The notes under the pieces were generated by a model. The model saw nothing but the letters and a program-made list of their open reading frames with translations. It was not told the DNA's origin and ran no database searches. A DNA stretch of 64,000 bases from Chloroflexota bacterium (lineage in GTDB: Bacteria; Chloroflexota; Anaerolineae; Anaerolineales; UBA11579): NCBI GenBank assembly GCA_019456165.1, contig VRUJ01000001.1, forward strand, positions 1-64,000, written 5' to 3'. The position numbers and the translations under genes are program-made. Positions 63,601-64,000 of this stretch are shown in pieces. The stretch's first letter is position 1; every line of letters starts with the position of its first letter.

Positions 63601-64000
63601 GCTTGATGTCAGCCGTATAGAAGCCGGAAAAGTTGCCCTCTCCTTCCAACCGCTCATGCTGCATACTTTTGCTGAAGAAGTCATCGAAGAAACGCGACGG
63701 CAGTCCAAAGAAGAAGGCAAACCGATGACAATTGAATTGGATGTAGAGAGTGATCTCCCCCTTATCTCTGGAGATCCCGAGCGCATCCGCCAGGTCCTGT
63801 CCAATATTGTAGACAACTCTTATAACTACACACCCGAAAACGGGAAAATCCAAGTGCGCATCCGTTTAGATGTTAGTAAAGTACATGTTGAGGTACAGGA
63901 TAATGGCATTGGAATTTTCCCTGATGACCAAGTGCGCATCTTCGAACGTTTCTACCGCGGTGAGAACCCTCTGGTCATGGCAGTTGCCGGGACAGGTCTT
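57662..64000 (+). CDS. Giant multi-GAF/PAS sensor histidine kinase (partial, runs off right edge)
   Basis: The frame is open for 2113 codons from ATG 57662 to the window end, which is why the ORF track lacks it. An N-terminal membrane segment (about 8-28) precedes nine GAF units, each starting like SLEMTSSLDLETTIKTILES and ending like ALQNAHTYYQEQ, at about 180, 335, 505, 685, 850, 1085, 1245, 1430 and 1620. A coiled coil VEQRVAERTQELAQEH-like lies before the last GAF. A PAS domain (about 1795-1915, GVADGVLVTDSIGTITLFNN) leads to HisKA (FVATVSHELRTPMTPIKGYV, His about 1929) and HATPase (IVDNSYNYTPENG, DNGIGIF). It should integrate several small ligands and phosphorylate the preceding regulator. 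Confidence 0.92.
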   Translation, partial: MPELSPITLGITLIATGIGFYLLTPLLLRAISRKRPKIQKPSPPPKIHLNLSPSGDATLLIQPGGLVKFANQAARDWFSIQDDEPPNLEHLARYTNPSETFLSLCATPGQARFTLQKTLVEGASYAVPHENEQAVLVTLRRPQLSSLTPGQDQPSTQAFSLFKELSLEMTSSLDLETTIKTILESIEQLVPADLSEITLWDEQHEHLVPYRFSGAEGLQRKLSISDPRLITEESYSSYLASMKSPLLIDDIDAFEETGTGFEKETFPFRSFLGIPLLSHGETVGTIELASQNLDTFSSNDLEILQVLSDQAAIALQNAHTYYQEQQRAVELAGLAELAQISGSIKDPKDLIERLIESLAPILKVEILGILLYNESRKYLEGQIPFKGMPPQFMDLYRAHIKPDSPAERIWLSEEPIQTEKVSTDPGLTAFGLNHLAQTAGIRSTVLVPLISSGRALGYLQAANKTSGLAFDSDDVQMLTVLAGQAAPILENASLIQEARQRTQRSEALRRIASLAGSAATLPEILKFSLQELSSLIKTDTALIYLLNENVGVMRPHEASITGMPLPVNETLKRISTNDPGFKETATFQQSTISFGDVKTSEEFPPIYQPLIDSLENVKSIAMIPLIIRDQGLGEIIVSSQVANFFQPGDLQSIATVASQLASATERSTLSTQTDESLQRRVQHLTALTRISRELNTTLELEHLLKRVYDEILNNTKADGGSILLFDLDDPESNFTKILLQIGDHPGPGLSALEEAVIEGGQPLIVEDFSQSKYASSHEGIRSALTAPIAYQENIAGLINLQAKSSHKFDDVTLEITQALAVQAAIAIGNAQRYQEQVQRGEMLSRRVDALDKLFETIQTLHIDQPLEDSLESIAYGIQESTPFEVVLAFVYDPEIKALHGTSGAGLPLETLNEIRDATYFWESIEKLLVPKFRLSNSYFIPSDDLPEDSPTLNPDYSLLSYTIPDAEENIWEPGDMLLVPLYDPSNRPLGLISVDAPRNGLHPDNVAIETLEIFTTEATLVIESFQKMRELRDQVRTIQTKVSRAEKASDSSQTHLSVLLHKDLEQTIAIRRLNDRSRRIRVGLDIAEIANRQPDRSAVLMALGHQMLTQMDLDIALVAEQSSGGPNLIHSLGSTPAGVNPEALMGQRNPLHQTFRTGETILIPNVENDPEWQNTPLLNSLNARGFISLPISSNGKVEAAVLAISHSPISTFTPEDEQIYDLIANQVAIALQNLNLLTETRRRLREVDLLLDFSRQIGSLDPNQILQTLAQSALRVMANAHAGIVVMWNPEQRLLVTQAAVGYTNNDLIKQITYKAGEALPGQVYRDGEALSVDEVDFAEQYDLTSENLLAYREATGGRLPVSSLLIPIKTGETTLGVVALDNFNLPAAFTEEDEALVTSLAQQTALTLDNARLFQGSEKRAQELDRRSRRLAQLNRISNELSASLDTDHLLEFTTKELFQAINCSAVSAILFNENGIPSLHKEAPDVTSTLPLELPDAPLFDHIRKTLDAYVSEDITRDQSLQPLVDFLEKRNTKSLLALPLETSTDLHGLLLIHAKEQNSFTADEVELALTISNQAAVGIENAYLFEESRRSAEELEQRVAERTQELAQEHQATRTLLRISTELSSSLDLDQVLNRSLELLNKTTNAHQSSIILIQPGEENLVYRAGQGHTETPPAGGRPSSFKPGEGVAGWVIENRESLVIANLLEDDRWVKDHGETITYRSVIAAPLTVGADALGAVMLFHNDENHFSERQLNLVQAAANQFAVAINNGELYRLIRDQAESLGSMLRAQQVEASRSTAMLEGVADGVLVTDSIGTITLFNNSSETILGLERDRVLGKSLEEFIGLFGGTAQAWMDTIRAWSEDPKQQESKEVYSEHILLEDGRVVSVRVAPVSSRDEFLGTVSVFRDITHHVEVDRLKSEFVATVSHELRTPMTPIKGYVEFLLMGGAGELNEQQSKFLGIIQGNIDRLGILVNDLLDVSRIEAGKVALSFQPLMLHTFAEEVIEETRRQSKEEGKPMTIELDVESDLPLISGDPERIRQVLSNIVDNSYNYTPENGKIQVRIRLDVSKVHVEVQDNGIGIFPDDQVRIFERFYRGENPLVMAVAGTGL

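Overview
The window looks like a chromosome segment of a Chloroflexota bacterium, most likely class Anaerolineae. This is an inference from gene content: many Thr/Pro-linker lipoproteins, a DUF4388 plus Ras-like GTPase pair, a very large multi-GAF kinase, RHS/LamG debris and FmdB/DUF2089 proteins. No 16S gene is present. Two genes run off the window and are absent from the ORF track: tuf (left edge) and a histidine kinase of at least 2113 residues (right edge).

Layout. 1-4 kb (minus): tRNA-Thr(TGT), tRNA-Tyr, tRNA-Thr(GGT) and tuf form one transcription unit with a clear promoter; upstream lie rlmB, cysS and a PIN/TRAM protein. 4.3-18.5 kb: a lipoprotein alpha-2-macroglobulin whose thioester Cys is Ser, a thioredoxin-TPR protein, an APC permease fused to two UspA domains, a small frameshifted membrane protein, a NarX/NarL-type two-component pair and a DYGDAP-type lipoprotein. 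18.9-25 kb: an AT-rich accessory island with a frameshifted C_GCAxxG_C_C gene, a DUF1189 membrane protein, a six-Cys peptide followed by a radical SAM/SPASM enzyme and a small membrane protein (a candidate RiPP locus), two copies of a 62-nt structured element, and a CBM9-like lipoprotein with a decayed paralogue tail. 25-34 kb: selC (tRNA-Sec), an M50 protease, a DHH phosphoesterase pseudogene with seven nonsense codons, lipoproteins, TPR, YhaM-like nuclease, FmdB and DUF2089 proteins. 34-42 kb: a tRNA remnant, methyltransferase, nucleoside phosphorylase, a flippase cut at an IS256 remnant, an integrase-type transposase and a PrsW protease, with two identical 105-bp direct repeats. 42-51.5 kb: an originally ~2180-residue zinc-ribbon/polytopic membrane protein now split by loss of a CTGG unit and by a TAG, then a chimeric RHS/LamG remnant. 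51.6-64 kb: tRNA-Asn, then a plus-strand run of DUF4388, GTPase, alpha/beta hydrolase, LbH protein, acyl-ACP-reductase-like enzyme, response regulator and the giant kinase.

The best candidate for an undescribed system is the 21.3-23.8 kb locus. A 57-residue peptide with Cys spacing C-x5-C-x-C-x5-C-x-C-x2-C has a consensus Shine-Dalgarno sequence directly behind a strong hairpin, and is followed by its probable radical SAM/SPASM maturase. Second is the 62-nt element: its two copies keep a terminal stem through a compensatory A-T to C-G change. Several genes are broken at homopolymers or short tandem repeats, so real decay and assembly error must be separated by reads.
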